Shown: piece by piece, positions 6,493-7,761 of the stretch
Numbering within the stretch: the stretch's first letter is position 1
Layout of the letters: each line of letters begins with the position of its first letter
Assembly: GCA_903926695.1 (NCBI GenBank)
Contig: CAIYKK010000374.1
Span: 1-7,761, forward strand
Reading direction: 5' to 3'
Source: an uncultured Burkholderiales bacterium
Lineage (GTDB): Bacteria; Pseudomonadota; Gammaproteobacteria; Burkholderiales; Burkholderiaceae_C
Length of the DNA stretch: 7,761 nucleotides
The notes under the pieces: model-generated
Databases searched by the model: none
What the model was told of the DNA's origin: nothing
Seen by the model: the letters and a program-made list of their open reading frames with translations, nothing else
Made by a program: the position numbers and the translations under genes

Positions 6493-7372
6493 CCTGCAGC
6501 ATGCGGCGCATGTCGTCGAGCGACACAGCGCTGTGCGGGCTGACTTTGAATTTGGGCGCGGCCTTGAGCGCGTGGCCGTAAATCACTTCAAACGTCAGGC
6601 TCAAGCGGCCATCGGGGCCGGTCAACTGATCGGCCAGCGCCTGCTCCAGCTGCGCCTTCCAGCGACGCCCGCGCAGACCCGCAAAGCGCGCCGGATGGAA
6701 ATTGCGCCCCAGCTCGGCCAGCTCCTGCAGCAGCCGCGCCGGGGTTTCGTAAGTCAGCGTGATGCGCTCCATGTCCATCACCGGCTCGGCAAAGCCGGTT
6801 TGCACCAGCATGTCGCCCCAGTCGTGCATATCGGTCAGGTCGTGGCCCGCCGGGGGCCAGCCCAGCCGCGCATAAACCGCCCGCAGCTCACGCGCCGTGT
6901 CCGGCCCGAGGCAGGAAAACATCACAAAGCCATCGACCTTCAGCGCCCGGTGCCAGTCGGCCAGCAGCGATTGCGGGTCAGCCGCCTCGTGCAGCGCCAT
7001 GTTGGCCCAGAGCATTTCGACGCTGGCGGGCGCGGGCGTTTCAAAATGCGTCGGCGCGGCGCGCCACTGGCTGGGATTCCACCACGGTTTAGAAATGGCT
7101 TTGGTCGCCGCCTGCGCCCGCTCGGGCGTGGCTTCGGCGACAAAACAGGCGGCGTTTGGATACAGCGCGGCCAGCTTGGCGTGCGCCTGCAGCCCGCCGC
7201 GCAGCGCGCCCCAATGTGCCCAGGCCTGCGGCTGCAGCTTGATCCACTGCAGGCGCTCCTGCATGCGCGAGGCGACTTCTTCATGCAGCCAGGGCGAGGC
7301 CAGCGGCGCGGCGCGCTGCCAGCGGCTGACGGCGTTGGGATCAAGCGTGGGCGGGCGCGAAGTGGTGGTCAT
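6470..7372 (-). CDS. bioC: BioC-family (malonyl-ACP O-methyltransferase-like) methyltransferase
   Basis: Class I SAM-methyltransferase fold, 300 aa, cytoplasmic. True BioC methylates the malonyl thioester that primes pimelate synthesis for biotin. BioC-like marks: MLWANMALHEAADP (120-133), the FSCLGPDTARELR stretch (152-164) after strand 5, the MHDWGDMLVQTGF segment (182-194), and the C-terminal FEVIYGHALK (261-270). Odd point: where motif I (D/ExGxGxG) should be, the protein reads WGALRGGLQAH (54-64), with no acidic residue and no GxGxG. SAM binding may therefore be altered or lost, and the gene symbol is tentative; such proteins in Comamonadaceae are often annotated simply as methyltransferase or (loosely) biotin synthase. 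The start is the ATG at 7372, where homology begins. The frame is open to 7459, but that stretch reads as non-coding leader, and no good Shine-Dalgarno is visible. It converges on the chitinase and diverges from comF. Confidence 0.85.
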   Translation of the reverse strand: MTTTSRPPTLDPNAVSRWQRAAPLASPWLHEEVASRMQERLQWIKLQPQAWAHWGALRGGLQAHAKLAALYPNAACFVAEATPERAQAATKAISKPWWNPSQWRAAPTHFETPAPASVEMLWANMALHEAADPQSLLADWHRALKVDGFVMFSCLGPDTARELRAVYARLGWPPAGHDLTDMHDWGDMLVQTGFAEPVMDMERITLTYETPARLLQELAELGRNFHPARFAGLRGRRWKAQLEQALADQLTGPDGRLSLTFEVIYGHALKAAPKFKVSPHSAVSLDDMRRMLQEKSQPAS

Positions 7373-7417
7373 GCAAAAAAGACAATCAGGTTGGGCGCGA
7401 CAAAGGCGCAAAGCGAC

Positions 7418-7437
7418 AAAAAAGCGCCAAGCGGCGC
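7418..7437 (-). terminator. Hairpin plus oligo-T in the leader of the methyltransferase gene
   Basis: On the minus strand GCGCC (7437-7433), loop GCTT, GGCGC (7428-7424) and TTTTTT (7423-7418) form a short intrinsic-terminator shape 46 bases before the bioC-like ATG. Two further GCGCC copies downstream (7409-7405 and 7398-7394) could pair with the same GGCGC and undo it. It may be an attenuator, or a stop for antisense transcripts coming out of comF. The stem is only five pairs. Confidence 0.4.
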
Positions 7438-7446
7438 AAGGCCACG

Positions 7447-7454
7447 AGTATATT
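7447..7454. promoter_or_regulatory. Overlapping candidate -10 boxes for divergent bioC-like and comF genes
   Basis: AGTATATT reads TATATT (7449-7454) toward comF and TATACT (7452-7447) toward the methyltransferase; each matches five of six -10 consensus bases. Neither has a convincing -35 at 16-18 bases. If used, the two promoters would exclude each other, and the comF transcript would begin almost at its start codon. Confidence 0.3.
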
Positions 7455-7461
7455 GACACGG

Positions 7462-7761
7462 GTGTTTACACGCCTGATCTCCCCCGCTTTGTCCCTGCTG
7501 CGCCTGCCCGCTCTGGCCAGCCAATGCGCCGTCTGCCACAGCTGGCCGACCGCGCAGGTCTGCCAGCCGTGCGTGACGCGCTTCACGCCGACGCCGCCGC
7601 GCTGCGTGCGCTGTGCGCTGGCATTGCCCGTCACGCTGATGCACCGACTCGACGCCAACGCGCTGTGCAGCGAATGCCTGCGCGAGCTGCCGCCGCTCGA
7701 CGGCACGCTCGCCGCCTTGCCTTACGCTTATCCGTGGTCCAGCCTGATTACCCGCTACAAG
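7462..7761 (+). CDS. comF: ComF family protein (partial, 5' part)
   Basis: The first 100 codons are present and the gene runs off the right edge. The N-terminus shows four CxxC pairs (C22/C25, C34/C37, C48/C51, C69/C72), the double zinc-ribbon region typical of ComF proteins. It is followed by the family-like stretch LDGTLAALPYAYPW (79-92) that leads into the phosphoribosyltransferase domain, which lies outside the window. ComF is needed for DNA uptake in naturally competent bacteria; in many other bacteria its role is unproven. The frame has no ATG. GTG at 7462 (MFTRLISPAL if read as Met) fits usual ComF heads; TTG at 7453 is the alternative. Neither has a clear Shine-Dalgarno. It is divergent from the bioC-like gene, a neighbourhood known elsewhere (biotin methyltransferase or BioH genes beside comF/gntX). 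Confidence 0.9.
   Translation, partial: MFTRLISPALSLLRLPALASQCAVCHSWPTAQVCQPCVTRFTPTPPRCVRCALALPVTLMHRLDANALCSECLRELPPLDGTLAALPYAYPWSSLITRYK

Noticed and set aside
6533..7456. Plus-strand open frame (307 codons) opposite the bioC-like gene
   Set aside because: Antisense shadow. The minus-strand frame carries clear methyltransferase features and this one is Arg/Gln-rich with none.
7373..7459. Upstream extension of the methyltransferase by 29 codons
   Set aside because: The extension has an unusual Cys/Trp/Phe-rich composition unlike BioC heads and covers the hairpin leader and candidate promoter. The ATG at 7372 begins the family-like sequence.
1..7761. CRISPR arrays, tRNA/rRNA genes, insertion sequences, toxin-antitoxin or defence genes
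   Set aside because: None seen on either strand. All large coding regions are accounted for by the oxidase genes, DUF2244, the chitinase, the methyltransferase and comF.

Overview
The window looks like a chromosomal segment of a betaproteobacterium, most likely Burkholderiales and probably Comamonadaceae. The grounds are GC-rich coding sequence, the cytochrome oxidase gene order DUF2244 - ctaC - ctaD - small assembly protein, and a ComF gene divergent from a BioC-like methyltransferase. The genus cannot be set from the sequence alone.

Layout. (1) Positions 1-3229, all on the minus strand, hold the start of an aa3-type cytochrome c oxidase operon. In transcription order these are a DUF2244 membrane protein, subunit II (ctaC), subunit I (ctaD), and the first 17 codons of a small oxidase assembly protein that runs off the left edge. 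(2) Positions 3230-3553 form an AT-rich divergent intergenic region, about 38% GC by hand count over 3241-3540 against roughly 55-70% in nearby coding stretches. It must carry the signals for the oxidase operon on the left and the chitinase on the right. (3) Positions 3554-6427, plus strand, encode one large (957 aa) multi-module lipoprotein with a C-terminal GH18 chitinase domain. A rho-independent terminator follows at 6461-6492. (4) Positions 6470-7372, minus strand, encode a BioC-family methyltransferase with an eroded SAM-binding motif. It converges on the chitinase and its stop codon lies inside the chitinase terminator. (5) From about 7462 to the right edge, plus strand, lies the 5' part of a ComF-family gene, divergent from the methyltransferase.

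How the parts work together. The left block makes the catalytic core of the terminal oxidase: subunit II takes electrons from cytochrome c at CuA and subunit I reduces O2 at heme a3/CuB while pumping protons. The chitinase is a self-contained unit with its own upstream region and terminator. It is predicted to be anchored to the outer membrane, to bind chitin or a similar polysaccharide through a CBM2 module, and to cut it. The right block is housekeeping (biotin precursor methylation or a derived function, and a ComF phosphoribosyltransferase-like protein).

I found no CRISPR array, tRNA, rRNA, insertion sequence or defence system. The most interesting material is the chitinase architecture, including an apparent second, Trp-less copy of the CBM2 module, the methyltransferase that lacks a recognisable motif I, and a hairpin/oligo-T leader in front of that methyltransferase.
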